Origin: Rhizobacter sp. SG703
GTDB lineage: Bacteria; Pseudomonadota; Gammaproteobacteria; Burkholderiales; Burkholderiaceae_C
DNA length: 64,000 nucleotides
NCBI RefSeq assembly: GCF_012275445.1
Contig: NZ_JAAZQK010000001.1
Location: forward strand, 117,103-181,102
Direction: 5' to 3'
Both the position numbers and the translations under genes were made by a program. Below the pieces are notes generated by a model that saw nothing but the letters and a program-made list of their open reading frames with translations, was not told the origin of the DNA and made no database searches. Shown piece after piece: positions 1 through 9,732 of this stretch (positions are counted from its first letter, which is position 1; the number at the start of each line of letters is the position of its first letter).

Positions 1-2
1 TG

Positions 3-1754
3 GATCCGAAGGGCCGCGCGACCACCGAAGCCATGACCTACGTGCGACGACTCGACGGCAGCACCTACGCGCCGGCCGTGCCGGCGCTGTCGGCCGCGCA
101 ACTGCCGCTGGACGGCGAGGTGCGCAGCATGGTGGCCGGCACGCGTGTGCTGGTCGAGGCCAACCTCAGCCCGTCGAGCAGCGGCGGGGCCGGGCGAAAG
201 CGGCTGCTGGCGCGCCGCATCGCGCAGCTCGACCGCCAGTCGCTGGCCTGGGGCCCGCTGAGCGGCGCCAGCACCGTGCTGAGCCTGGACGACAACCTGG
301 CCATCAGCGAAGGCGCGAGCACGCTGGCCCATGCCGACATCCGCGGCATCGGCATCCACGAGGTGCAGGGCGAGCCGTTCCAGCTGCGCGCCCAGTTCGT
401 GCCGACCCTGGCGACGCGCGGCACCGAGCTTCACTTCCACGGCACGGCCGAGCAGGCCGCGGCGCTCGCGAAGCGCGCGCTGCTGTTCGCCGGGCCGGAT
501 GGGCGCGTGCGGGCGGTCAACGCGCTGTCGGTGGAGGGCGGCGGCGTCGATGCCGACCAGCCGCAGTTCCACCGCGTGCGCCTCGACCAGGAGGTCGACT
601 ACGCCGAGTTCGGCCACGTCGACCCGCCGGTCACCGTGCACGGCAACCTGGTCGAGGTGACGCAGGGCAAGACCGAGGCGCAGGCGACGCTCGGCGACGG
701 CGATGCGCGCGCGGTGTTCCAGACCTTCGCGCTGCCGAAGCCGCCGCTGACGTACCTGCTCGACCCGACACGCGCGCCGCCGCAGGTGCCGCAGCTGCAG
801 GTGTGGGTCGACGGCGTCGCGTGGACCGCGGTCGACAGCCTGTTCGGCCGTGGCCCCGGCGAGCGGGTGTACATCGTGCGCGAGGACGATGCCGGCAAGA
901 GCTGGGTGCAGTTCGGCGACGGCAAGAGCGGCGCGCGGCTGCGCTCGGGACGCGGCAACGTGGTCGCGGTGTGGCGCAGCGGCAGCGGGGCACACGGCCC
1001 GCTGAAGGCCGATGCGAAGCCGTCGATCGACAAGAAGCTGCCGGGCCTGGATGCCGCGCTGCTGCTGGAACCGGTGACCGGCGGCGCCGTGCCCGAGAGC
1101 GCCGACGGTGCCCGCATCGCCGCGCCCGGCACGATGCAGAGCCTGGGCCGCGTCGTCAGCCTGGCCGACCACGAGGCCGAGGCGCTGGCGATCCCCGGCG
1201 TGCTGAAGGCGCGGGCTGCATGGACGCTGGTCGACGGCTCGCCGCTGGTGCGGGTGACGCTGCTGACCGCGAGTGCCGCCACCGCCGATGCGGCGGCCGC
1301 CGCCGACGCGCTGCGCGCGGCGGTGCGCTCGCGCGGTGCCGCGCGCTGCCCGCTGCTGGTGGTGCAGGGCGCGCGCACGCCGGTCGCGCTGCGGCTGGTG
1401 GTCGGCATCGACCCGCTGCGCCGCGCCGACGACCTGCGGCCGCTGATCCTCGAAGCGCTGGGCGCGACGGGCGAAGAAGGCAACGGCGTCGATGCGTCGT
1501 GCGGCCTGTTCAGCTGGCAGCGGCGCCGCTTCGGCGAAGGCGTGCACGGCTCGCAGGTGGTGGCGGCGGTGCAGCAGGTGACCGGGGTGGTCTGGGTGCG
1601 GCTGGTGTGGCTGTCGAGCGGCTCGGGGTTCGCGGTGGCCCATGTGCCGGCGACGCAGCGTTCAGTGAACTGCGCCGGCGATCGGGTGCTCGCACTCGAC
1701 AGTGCAGCGCTTCAACTGCAGTTGACGGCCGACAAGGAAGGGGCACTTTCATGA
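3..1754 (+). CDS. eCIS/phage-tail baseplate assembly protein (5'-truncated by window edge)
   Basis: Reading frame is open from the first base, so the gene begins upstream of the window; the first in-frame ATG at 33 is probably internal. The visible 580-odd residues resemble the C-terminal part of the TIGR02243-type putative baseplate assembly protein found in contractile injection systems. These proteins are baseplate-J-like wedge components that trigger sheath contraction. It has the expected alternating beta/acidic segments, including YVRRLDG near the start and the QFGDGKSGARLRSG segment around residues 300-315. The stop TGA overlaps the next start in an ATGA, so translation is probably coupled with the tail protein. 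Family assignment is from overall pattern and from the neighbours (tail protein I, DUF6519, DUF4157), which are a recurrent eCIS set. Confidence 0.75.
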   Translation, partial: DPKGRATTEAMTYVRRLDGSTYAPAVPALSAAQLPLDGEVRSMVAGTRVLVEANLSPSSSGGAGRKRLLARRIAQLDRQSLAWGPLSGASTVLSLDDNLAISEGASTLAHADIRGIGIHEVQGEPFQLRAQFVPTLATRGTELHFHGTAEQAAALAKRALLFAGPDGRVRAVNALSVEGGGVDADQPQFHRVRLDQEVDYAEFGHVDPPVTVHGNLVEVTQGKTEAQATLGDGDARAVFQTFALPKPPLTYLLDPTRAPPQVPQLQVWVDGVAWTAVDSLFGRGPGERVYIVREDDAGKSWVQFGDGKSGARLRSGRGNVVAVWRSGSGAHGPLKADAKPSIDKKLPGLDAALLLEPVTGGAVPESADGARIAAPGTMQSLGRVVSLADHEAEALAIPGVLKARAAWTLVDGSPLVRVTLLTASAATADAAAAADALRAAVRSRGAARCPLLVVQGARTPVALRLVVGIDPLRRADDLRPLILEALGATGEEGNGVDASCGLFSWQRRRFGEGVHGSQVVAAVQQVTGVVWVRLVWLSSGSGFAVAHVPATQRSVNCAGDRVLALDSAALQLQLTADKEGALS

Positions 1755-4129
1755 GCTCGCCGCGCCTGCCGCTGTTCGAGCGGCTGCCCGAGATCTACCG
1801 GTTGCGCGACACCGAACAGTCGCCGCCGGGCCAGCTCGCCGCGTTCGTCGGTGCGCTCGAGGACACCTTCGCCGCGCTGCATGCGCGCACCGATGCGCAG
1901 TACCACGACCTGTTCATCGAGCATTGCGACGACTGGGTGGTGGCCTACCTGGCCGACCTGCTCGGCACCTCGCGGCTCGCCGGCAACCCGTGGACGCTGC
2001 GCGCCGATGTGGCCCGCACCGTGTTCCACCGCCGCCGCAAGGGCACGCTGGGCGCGGTCGAATCGCAGGTGTTCACGCTGTCCGGCTGGGCCGCGCATGC
2101 GGTCGAGATGCGCGAGCGGCTGGCCTGGAACCAGCAGCTGAACCACCCGCGGCCCGATGCCGGCGGCACGCCGCCGCTGGCGCTGCGCCGCGACATCGCG
2201 TCGGCGGTGCGCGGCGGCACCGCATCGCTGCGCGACCCGGCGCTGTTGTCGCTGGTCGGCGGCGCGTTCGACCCGTTCGCGCGCGTCGTCGACCTGAAGC
2301 CGCCGACCGCCGGCCTGTCGGGCTGGAACCTGCCGAACCTCGCGGTGATGCTGTGGCGGCTGGAGGACTTCCAGGTGCCGCTGTCGCGCCCGCGCTTCCG
2401 CCAGATCGCCGCGGTGCCGGCCGCGCCGCTGTTCCCCGACACCGCGGCGCTCGCGGTGCGCTTCGACGTGCAGGCGCAGGGCGAGCCGTGGCCGCTGTTC
2501 AACACGCACCGCTTCGAGCCCGACCGCGACCCGCCGCGCCTCGGCAGCGACGACGAAGTGCCCGGCTCGATGCCGCGCGCCCGGCTGACCGACGGCACGC
2601 CGGCCGGCCGGCCGGAGGCTTGCGTCGAACTGCGCACCTACGCCGTCGCGCAGGACGCGCGCCCCGGCCACGGCGCGGTCGGCTTGGTGCTGCACCTGCC
2701 GCAGGTGCCGTTCGTCGGCCGGGCCTGGCGCGTGCGCGGCGCGAACCTGTGCGCCTGGGAGACCGGCCTTGCGCCGCCGTTGCGCGAGTGGGAAGTTGCG
2801 ATCGATCCGGAGCGCGGCCGCATCGTGTTCGGCACGCCCGACGCCGACCCGACGCTGCAGGCCGAGCCGCTGCGCGACGGGCTGCTGGTGTCGGCCACCT
2901 ACGGGCTGGCCGGGCCGACGGGCGCGCACCCGGCACCGGCCTTGCGCACGCCGTTGCCGCCAACGTGGCCGGACGAGCAGGCCTACGACCTGCTGCGCAT
3001 CGACTGGTTCACCGACGGCCCGCTCGCGCTGCAGCACGCACTCGACAACCTGCCGACGCGGCCGCGCCCGCTGGTGATCGAGATCGCCGACAGCCAGACG
3101 CACCGGCTCGACCTCGGCGCGGTCGCGGCGATCGGCAACGACGCCGGCGTGCGGTCGCTGCGGCTGGCGCATGGGCTGTGGATCCGCAGCGCGCAGGGCG
3201 AGCGGCCGGTGATCCGGCTGGTGCAGCCGCTGCGCGCGCGGCCGACGCAGGTCGCTGGCGCCGGCACGCCGGAGATCGGCGCGCTCGCGCTGGCGCTCGA
3301 AGGCCTGTACCTGACCCGCGATGCCGCGTTCCCGGCCGGCGACGCGCTGGTGATGCAGGCGGCGCTCGGTGGGCTGCGCATCGCCGGCTGCACGCTGGAC
3401 CCGGGTGGTGGCCTGGTGCTGGACGGCAGCGTCAACGGCACGCGCGCCGACCTGCGAACCGCGTTGCGCCTGACGGCCGACTACGGGCTGAGTGCCGCCG
3501 AGGCGGACGCCTTCGACCAGGTGCCCGAGATCGACATCGAGCGCAGCATCTGCGGCGCGCTGGCCGTCGACACCGGCTACCGGCTGACGCTCACCGACAG
3601 CATCGTCGACGCCGGCAGCGGCGTCGTCGACAGCGCACCGGCGCTGGCCATCGGCGCGGCCAGCGGCAATCCCGAACTCGGCTGGGGGCCCGACCTGGTG
3701 CTGCACGGCCTGACCTGCTTCGGCCGCACCCGCGTGCAGACGGCGCGCGGCGAGGGCGGCCTGTTCGTGCACCGGCTGGAGGTGCACGACAACCAGGACA
3801 GCCACACCGTCGATGCCTTGCCGGGGTGGGCCGGCAGCTGCCTGAAGTTCTGCTGGTTCCGCGGCGACCACGACCGGCTGCCGCAGCACGTCGGCTGCGT
3901 GTTCGCCGCCGACGCGCGGCTGCGCTTCACCGCCGAATGGCATGGCCGGCCGGGCTATGCGCAGCTGCGGCTCGACTGCGACCGCCGCGTGCTCGAAGAC
4001 GGCCCGGCCAGCGACGAGATGGGCGCGTTCGGCTACCGGCTCGACACGCACAAGTGGAAAAACATCGGCATCCGGCTGCGCGAGTTCATGCCGGTCGGCG
4101 TGCGGCCCGTCCTGATCCCGATCACCTGA
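1751..4129 (+). CDS. Phage tail protein I-like baseplate protein of the eCIS, long form (792 aa)
   Basis: Start ATG at 1751 overlaps the preceding stop (ATGA). Residues 1-150 (MSSPRLPLFERLPEIYRL, then YLADLLGT and FHRRRKGTLGAVE) match the pattern of P2 gpI-like tail proteins that join baseplate to tail fibre or spike. The RRKGT element is typical of the eCIS version. At 792 aa it is several times longer than phage P2 gpI. The extra C-terminal 500 residues look beta-rich, with repeated Ile/Leu-Asn turn patterns like a parallel beta-helix, and probably face outward. A much longer open frame reaches back to 803, but everything before 1751 is a shadow of the baseplate gene. Function as a structural baseplate component is inferred from family and operon position. 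Confidence 0.7.
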   Translation: MSSPRLPLFERLPEIYRLRDTEQSPPGQLAAFVGALEDTFAALHARTDAQYHDLFIEHCDDWVVAYLADLLGTSRLAGNPWTLRADVARTVFHRRRKGTLGAVESQVFTLSGWAAHAVEMRERLAWNQQLNHPRPDAGGTPPLALRRDIASAVRGGTASLRDPALLSLVGGAFDPFARVVDLKPPTAGLSGWNLPNLAVMLWRLEDFQVPLSRPRFRQIAAVPAAPLFPDTAALAVRFDVQAQGEPWPLFNTHRFEPDRDPPRLGSDDEVPGSMPRARLTDGTPAGRPEACVELRTYAVAQDARPGHGAVGLVLHLPQVPFVGRAWRVRGANLCAWETGLAPPLREWEVAIDPERGRIVFGTPDADPTLQAEPLRDGLLVSATYGLAGPTGAHPAPALRTPLPPTWPDEQAYDLLRIDWFTDGPLALQHALDNLPTRPRPLVIEIADSQTHRLDLGAVAAIGNDAGVRSLRLAHGLWIRSAQGERPVIRLVQPLRARPTQVAGAGTPEIGALALALEGLYLTRDAAFPAGDALVMQAALGGLRIAGCTLDPGGGLVLDGSVNGTRADLRTALRLTADYGLSAAEADAFDQVPEIDIERSICGALAVDTGYRLTLTDSIVDAGSGVVDSAPALAIGAASGNPELGWGPDLVLHGLTCFGRTRVQTARGEGGLFVHRLEVHDNQDSHTVDALPGWAGSCLKFCWFRGDHDRLPQHVGCVFAADARLRFTAEWHGRPGYAQLRLDCDRRVLEDGPASDEMGAFGYRLDTHKWKNIGIRLREFMPVGVRPVLIPIT

Positions 4130-4150
4130 AGTTCACCTGAGGACCTCACC

Positions 4151-7100
4151 ATGAAGGGCGACTTCTCTTTTCTTTCTGCCGATCCGCCTCCCCACTACAG
4201 CGGCGTGCTGCACCAGCAGGGCCGCGTGCTGCTGGACCGCGACTGGAACGAGGCCGCGGCCATTGCGGCGGCCTGGCGCAGCGCGGTCGGGCGCGACACC
4301 TTCGGCCCCGGCGTGCTGGCGGTGCCGGTCTCGGACACCGCGGCGTTCAAGGTGCTGGACGCCAGCACCGACGGTGCGGTCGTCAAGGTCCGGCTGGACG
4401 CCGGCCGCGCCTGGGCCGACGGCCTGTCGCTGACGCTCGACACACCATCCAGCTTCGTCGCGAGCTACTTCGCGCCGCCGTTCCAGGCGCCGGCGGCCAC
4501 CGCGAAGAGCATCGCCGACGGCGTGCGCGACCTGGTGGTGCTGGAGGCCTGGGAAGACACGCTGAGCGGCTTCCAGGACCCGCTGCACCTGATCGAACCC
4601 GCGCTCGGCGGGCCGGACACCACCGAGCGCACGCAGGCGTACGTCAGCCTGAAGCTGCTGCGCCTCGGGCCGAACGAGGACTGCAGCGCGGCCGCCGGGG
4701 TGCAGGACGACCTCGGCGCGCGTGGCCGGCTGACGGTGTCGCCGGCGCCGGTGCTGAACATCACGGGCGACTGCCCGCTGGAGGCCGGCGGCGGCTACAC
4801 CGGGCTGGAGCATTACCTGTACCGCATCGAGATCGCCGACCCCGATGGCGCGGGGCGCGCCCGCTTCAAGTGGTCGCAGTGGAACGGCGGGCTGGTCGGC
4901 CGCGGGATCTTCACCGCCGGCGCGCCCGGCAGCGCAACGCTCGCGATCACCGCGAACGACCAGATGATCAACCACTGCGGGCTGCAGGATTTCTACCTGG
5001 AGGCGCTGGCGTTCGACGGCGCGCTCGGCCGCTGGACGGTGCGATTGACGGCGGATGCGACGCTGTCGCAGGATGGCGTGCTGGCGCTCGGCAACGTGCA
5101 GGGCGCGTGGCCGGCAGCGGCGCCGGCGAGCGGCTTCTTCCGGCTGTGGAACGGCATCGAGCGGGTGCAGGATTTCCCGCCGGGCGGCCCCGACCCGGTC
5201 GAGCTGAAGGACGGCATCCGGGTCGAGCTCGACGCCGCGAGCGCCGGCAACGCGAACTACCTGCCAGGCGATTACTGGACCTTCCCGGTGCGAGCCGCCG
5301 GGTCGGCGTTCGAACCCGCGCCGTGGCCGGTGAACGCGCCGCCGCAGGGCATCGTGCATCACCGCGTCGCGCTCGGCATCCTGGACTGGAGCGGCCCGCC
5401 GCCGGTCGACATCAGCTTTGCGGCCGGCCAGATCGACGACTGCCGGCGCATCTTCCGGCCGCTGACCAACCAGAAGATCTGCTGCACCTTCAACGTCGGA
5501 GACGGCCGCAGCAGCCGCGGCGATTTCGATTCGATCGAGGAGGCGCTGCAGCACCTGCCGGCCAGCGGCGGCGAGATCTGCCTGCTGCCCGGGCTGCACA
5601 CGACCAACGCGGTGATCGCCGGCCGGCGCAACGTGCGCATCAAGGGCTGCGACACCAAGACCAAGGTGATTCCGCGCAAGGAGGGCGCAGCGCTGGCGAT
5701 CTTCACGGTGCGCGATTCGCAGAACGTGGTGCTGGAGCACATGGACCTGGTGACGCTCGGCGGCACCGCGATCGTCGTCGGCGCGACGAAGCGCGGCGAG
5801 TGCAGCGAGATCGAGATCGCGCACAACCGCATCCTGGCCTGCACCAACGCGATCCGCGCGCGGCAGGTGCGCGGCATCCACCTCCACGACAACCGCATCC
5901 GCATGCTCGACAAGTGCGGCAGCGACGTCGCGATCTACCTGGCCGGCGACGACGGGCTGATCGAGCGCAACGACATCCGCCTGGTGCCGGCCCCGGCGAT
6001 GCCGCCGCTGGACGTGCCGACCGAGCCGGACCCGCTGGACCCGAACGACCCGTGCGCGAAGCTGGAGATCGTCTACGTCAACCCGCGGCTGTTCGTCACC
6101 TACGTGAACGCGGTGTGGGCGCTGTGGCTGCCGCCGCTGATCCTGCTGCTGCAGCCGTACCGCGCGCTCGGCGGCATCCAGCTGGGTGGCGGCAGCGAGC
6201 GGGTGACGGTGCTGGAGAACGCGGTGACGGGCGGTGCCGGCAACGGCATCACGCTGGGCGGCACGCCGCCGGCCGCGCCGCCGGCGCAGGACGACCCGGT
6301 CTTCACGCTGCCGCGCGAATCCGGCGTGCAAGGCCGCGTGATCGGCCCCGACGGCAAGCCGATGGCCGGCGTGCAGGTGACGCTGACCCATGTCGACACC
6401 GGCGTCGTGATCACGCCGGACCCGAGCGATGCGAAAGGCGAGTTCGTGTTCGGCAGCAACCCGGGCACGCTGCGGGTCAGCGAAGGCGAGGCGGCGATGG
6501 CGATCGACAAGATCGATGTCCAGGAGCTGCCGAACCAGCGCTTCTTCGAGCTGACGGTGGTGCTGAAGGCCGACGAGGCGCCGCTGCCGGAGGACGCGGG
6601 CTTCCTGTACGACATCGCGATCGAGCGCAATGCGATCGAGGCGATGGGGCTGTCGGGCATCGGCATCGCGACGGCTGCGGCGCCGGCCCCGAACACCCGG
6701 GCGAGCGCGCTGGCAGCGGCCGCCGACCGGCTCGGCACGCCGGTGATCGGCCTCGCGATCCGCGGCAACCGCATCCGCGGCTGCCTGCTGAACCTGTTCG
6801 ACAACCTGCTGCGCGCGCGTGCCGCGACGCAGGGCCTGGGCGGCATCTCGCTCGGCATGGTGCAGAACCTGGCCATCGCCGACAACGCCATCGAGCGCAA
6901 CGGCACCAGCGGCGCCAACCCGGTGTGCGGCATCTTCGTCGCCTATGCCGAGGAGGCCGAGGTCACGCACAACCGCATCGTCGACAACGGCGTGCTGACG
7001 CCGGACATCACGCCGAAACAGCTGGTCGATGGTCGACGCGGCGGCATCGTGTTCAAGCTGGTCTCGAACTTCAACCTGCTGGAGGCCCGGGGGCAGGCGG

Positions 7101-7897
7101 CCGGCGAGACCTTCAGCCAGCGGCCGGCCGCGCGCATCCACGAGAACGTCGTCGACCAGCCGGTCGGGCAGGCGCTGTCGGCGATCGCGTTCGGGCCGGT
7201 GCAGTGCACCGACAACGCGTTCAGCAGCGAGCTGTCGGGGCTGAGCGCGGCCGAGGGCCTGGCCGGCACCGTCTACCTGTACGACCTGGGCGGCGTGAAC
7301 ACCGCGCCGGCCGGCATGACGCTGCTGCGTTCGAGCAACGTGGTCGATGCCTCGGGCGTGGTGCTGGCGCAGGCGAACGACACGAAGGCCGCGGCGGCAG
7401 CGGCCCCGCGCGCCGCGGCCTTCGGCAGCTTCCATGCGGCACCGGCCGCCTTGCTGCCGCAGCGCGACGCGGCGGTCGCGACGCTGTTCCCGGCCGGCAA
7501 CGTGCTGTTCGGCGACAACCAGTCGCGCACCGGCCCGGGCAACACCAGCGCGACCTGCCACACGGTGGCGACGCTGGACGACCTGGGCTGGCAGCAGAAC
7601 CAGAGCTTCAGCCTGCGCAGCGGCAACCTGGTGAGCAATGCGCTGCTGTACGGCAACACGCTGCGCGCGACGGCCAACCGGCTGAGCGAGCGCGGCGAGG
7701 CGACGCAGCTGTCGCTGCTGACGCTGGGGGTGCGGCTGAACAACACCAGCTTCAACCAGGGCGACCACTGCATCGTCGCCGACGACATGAACCCGGCGAT
7801 GGCCGAGGTGCAGGTCGGCAACCAGGTGCTGAACCCGGGACCGCTGTGCCAGAGCCGCGCGCTGGTGACGGCACTGCTTTTCAAGCCACAGGGGTGA
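4151..7897 (+). CDS. DUF6519 / right-handed beta-helix protein of the eCIS (1248 aa)
   Basis: The N-terminus (MKGDFSFL... then VLHQQGRVLLDRDWNEAAA) is the signature of DUF6519 proteins found beside contractile injection baseplates. Residues about 440-600 and 830-1080 contain many short N-R-I / N-x-I turns typical of right-handed parallel beta-helix (pectin-lyase-like) folds. Between them, around residues 720-795, sits an inserted carboxypeptidase-regulatory-like domain (GVQGRVIGPDGKPMAGVQVT). Start ATG 4151 is preceded by GAGGACC. It lies 21 nt after the tail protein gene and 3 nt before the next gene. Such proteins are likely fibre, spoke or carbohydrate-contacting parts of the particle; no catalytic site was identified. 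Confidence 0.7.
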   Translation: MKGDFSFLSADPPPHYSGVLHQQGRVLLDRDWNEAAAIAAAWRSAVGRDTFGPGVLAVPVSDTAAFKVLDASTDGAVVKVRLDAGRAWADGLSLTLDTPSSFVASYFAPPFQAPAATAKSIADGVRDLVVLEAWEDTLSGFQDPLHLIEPALGGPDTTERTQAYVSLKLLRLGPNEDCSAAAGVQDDLGARGRLTVSPAPVLNITGDCPLEAGGGYTGLEHYLYRIEIADPDGAGRARFKWSQWNGGLVGRGIFTAGAPGSATLAITANDQMINHCGLQDFYLEALAFDGALGRWTVRLTADATLSQDGVLALGNVQGAWPAAAPASGFFRLWNGIERVQDFPPGGPDPVELKDGIRVELDAASAGNANYLPGDYWTFPVRAAGSAFEPAPWPVNAPPQGIVHHRVALGILDWSGPPPVDISFAAGQIDDCRRIFRPLTNQKICCTFNVGDGRSSRGDFDSIEEALQHLPASGGEICLLPGLHTTNAVIAGRRNVRIKGCDTKTKVIPRKEGAALAIFTVRDSQNVVLEHMDLVTLGGTAIVVGATKRGECSEIEIAHNRILACTNAIRARQVRGIHLHDNRIRMLDKCGSDVAIYLAGDDGLIERNDIRLVPAPAMPPLDVPTEPDPLDPNDPCAKLEIVYVNPRLFVTYVNAVWALWLPPLILLLQPYRALGGIQLGGGSERVTVLENAVTGGAGNGITLGGTPPAAPPAQDDPVFTLPRESGVQGRVIGPDGKPMAGVQVTLTHVDTGVVITPDPSDAKGEFVFGSNPGTLRVSEGEAAMAIDKIDVQELPNQRFFELTVVLKADEAPLPEDAGFLYDIAIERNAIEAMGLSGIGIATAAAPAPNTRASALAAAADRLGTPVIGLAIRGNRIRGCLLNLFDNLLRARAATQGLGGISLGMVQNLAIADNAIERNGTSGANPVCGIFVAYAEEAEVTHNRIVDNGVLTPDITPKQLVDGRRGGIVFKLVSNFNLLEARGQAAGETFSQRPAARIHENVVDQPVGQALSAIAFGPVQCTDNAFSSELSGLSAAEGLAGTVYLYDLGGVNTAPAGMTLLRSSNVVDASGVVLAQANDTKAAAAAAPRAAAFGSFHAAPAALLPQRDAAVATLFPAGNVLFGDNQSRTGPGNTSATCHTVATLDDLGWQQNQSFSLRSGNLVSNALLYGNTLRATANRLSERGEATQLSLLTLGVRLNNTSFNQGDHCIVADDMNPAMAEVQVGNQVLNPGPLCQSRALVTALLFKPQG

Positions 7898-7900
7898 GCC

Positions 7901-8650
7901 ATGCCGCTGATCATCAACCGCGGGAACGCGAGCTTCAAGGGCGATGTCGAGAACCTGTTCGAGACGCTGCAGCAGCAGCGCGCCGACTGGTTGGTGCTGA
8001 CGCGCGAGACGATGCTGGCGGCGCGCCTTCTGGCGCTGGCCGAGGCGCACCGGCTCGAAACCGGCGAGGGCGGCAAGGACGATCCCCGTGCAAGCCGCCT
8101 GCGCGCGGCCGGCGACGCGATGGCACGGCGCAGCGCGGCGCTGGTGGTCGAGCAGCAGATCGCCACCATCCGCACGCCGCCGGTCACGAAGACCGAGACG
8201 CTGCTGCAGGGCCGCGTCACCGACGAGTCGGCGAAGGCGGCCGGCCGCGTGACGCTGACGCTGATCGACGAGAAGGGCACGCCGGTGGCCGGCGTCGCGC
8301 CGGTGGAAGCCGACGACGCGGGCTACTACGCCTTCGTGCTGCAGCCGCAGCAGGTCGAGGCGATCGGCGCGACGCGGCAGCTCACGCTGCTGGTCGGCAG
8401 CACCGGCGGCCAGCTGGTGCCGGCGGCGGCCAAGCCGTTCACGCTGGCGAGCGGCAAGGTCAGCGTCGCCGAGACTCGGCTGCAGGCGGCGGAGCTGGAG
8501 AAGCTGCAGTTGCGGCTGCGGACCGTCGCACGCACGACAGTCGCGGCAACGCCTGTCGCCAAAGCCGCCGCCAAACGGCCCGCGCCGGCCACCAAGCCAG
8601 CAAAGAAGAAGGCGGCCAGGAAAGTCGAGAAGAAGGGGAGCGAGCAATGA
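7901..8650 (+). CDS. eCIS-operon protein with Ig-like/carboxypeptidase-regulatory domain and Lys-Ala tail
   Basis: 249 aa, no signal peptide. Residues 1-85 are predicted helical (MPLIINRGNASFKGDVENLF...). Residues about 100-195 resemble the same carboxypeptidase-regulatory-like beta-sandwich as in the upstream DUF6519 protein (TLLQGRVTDES...RVTLTLIDEKGTPVAG). The last 40 residues are an Ala/Pro/Lys-rich basic tail (KRPAPATKPAKKKAARKVEKK), likely disordered. Start lies 3 nt after the previous stop; its own stop overlaps the next start (ATGA). I do not recognise a named family. The operon position and shared domain suggest a particle-associated or adaptor role, but this is inference. Confidence 0.65.
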   Translation: MPLIINRGNASFKGDVENLFETLQQQRADWLVLTRETMLAARLLALAEAHRLETGEGGKDDPRASRLRAAGDAMARRSAALVVEQQIATIRTPPVTKTETLLQGRVTDESAKAAGRVTLTLIDEKGTPVAGVAPVEADDAGYYAFVLQPQQVEAIGATRQLTLLVGSTGGQLVPAAAKPFTLASGKVSVAETRLQAAELEKLQLRLRTVARTTVAATPVAKAAAKRPAPATKPAKKKAARKVEKKGSEQ

Positions 8651-9732
8651 ATGCCATGCGACAAGGCGCGGTACGCCCACCGCGTTCCGGCGAATCGCGC
8701 CGGTCGGCGGCAGCCTGGCGCACGCCGGCCGCACCGGTGCCGGTTCACACGCCGGCCGCCGCCCCGTGTGCCTGCGGCGGTACCTGCCCGCAGTGCCGGC
8801 GGCGGGCCGACGCGCTGTCGATCAGCCGCCCCGGCGATGCGGGCGAGGTGCAGGCGCGCCAGATTGCCGACCGTGTCGGCCGAGGCGAATCGGTGGCGGG
8901 CACAGTGCGTCCTGGCGGCGGCGCGGCGGGCATCGCACGCGACGGCGCCGGCGGCGGGCCCTCGCGCCTGGGCGGCGCGGTGGCGCAGGCGCTGCAGGCG
9001 AGCCGCGGCGGCGGTCAGCCATTGAACCCCGCGCTCGGCACGGCGCTGGGACGCCAGTTCGGCACCGATTTCGGCGCCGTTCGCGTCCATGACGACGGTG
9101 TGGCGGCGGCGTTGAGCGATCGGCTGCAGGCCAAGGCTTTCACCGTCGGGCGCGACGTCTACTTCAACCGCGGCCGCTACCAACCGCAGACGCCGGAAGG
9201 TCGCCACCTGCTGGCCCACGAGCTGACGCACGTTGTGCAGCAGGAGGGGCAGGGCGGTGAACGAGTGCAGCGCGACGTGGAAGAGGGCAGCGGCGAGGCG
9301 ACGCAATGGCCTCAGCAGGCCGAACAAGCCGAACAGACCGATGTCGATTCCGGCAGCGGGGAGGCCGTCGAGCAGAAGGCCGGTTGCAACGCCGAGCGCA
9401 ACTTCCACCTGCTGATCCACAACAACTACCCCAACCTCGAGTTCACGGTACCGACCGGATGCACTGCCACGGTGACCTTCTCGGCGCTGTGGGTGCCGAT
9501 CGGCCCGGGCGTCGACTGCTGTACCGGTGCCGACACCTACACGCTGACGCGCAATGGCACGCCCCGGTCCATGCCGGTCGGCGCGAACATCTGCGGCGAT
9601 ACCGACCAGCATCCGCGCGGTGTCCGGCAAGTCACGATGCGAGGCGGCCGCCAGGTGCTGCGCATCGACGTCGATCGAAGCAACTGCGATGGCATCTCGA
9701 TGGAGCTGGACATCAACGTGAGGATCCGCTGA
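8647..9732 (+). CDS. DUF4157 (eCIS core domain) protein, 361 aa
   Basis: Start ATG 8647 overlaps the previous stop; the frame open far upstream of it is a shadow of the DUF6519 gene. Residues 41-50 form a CxCGGxCxxC cluster (CACGGTCPQC), likely zinc-binding. Residues about 123-199 are the DUF4157/eCIS core domain: LGRQFGTDFGAVRVH, AFTVGRDVYF, then LLAHELTHVVQQ. HELTH (191-195) has HExxH metallopeptidase form. Known members are linked to eCIS loci, and some are effectors or loading factors. The C-terminal 110 residues (from CNAERNFHL) form a Cys-containing beta-rich domain I cannot name. Its stop overlaps the next start (TGATG), so the two DUF4157 proteins are probably co-translated. Confidence 0.85.
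   Translation: MNAMRQGAVRPPRSGESRRSAAAWRTPAAPVPVHTPAAAPCACGGTCPQCRRRADALSISRPGDAGEVQARQIADRVGRGESVAGTVRPGGGAAGIARDGAGGGPSRLGGAVAQALQASRGGGQPLNPALGTALGRQFGTDFGAVRVHDDGVAAALSDRLQAKAFTVGRDVYFNRGRYQPQTPEGRHLLAHELTHVVQQEGQGGERVQRDVEEGSGEATQWPQQAEQAEQTDVDSGSGEAVEQKAGCNAERNFHLLIHNNYPNLEFTVPTGCTATVTFSALWVPIGPGVDCCTGADTYTLTRNGTPRSMPVGANICGDTDQHPRGVRQVTMRGGRQVLRIDVDRSNCDGISMELDINVRIR

Noticed and set aside
4133..8734. 1533-aa open frame on the minus strand across the DUF6519 gene
   Set aside because: Arg/His/Gln/Val-rich composition with no family motif, exactly antisense to a gene with clear domains; typical antisense shadow at high GC.
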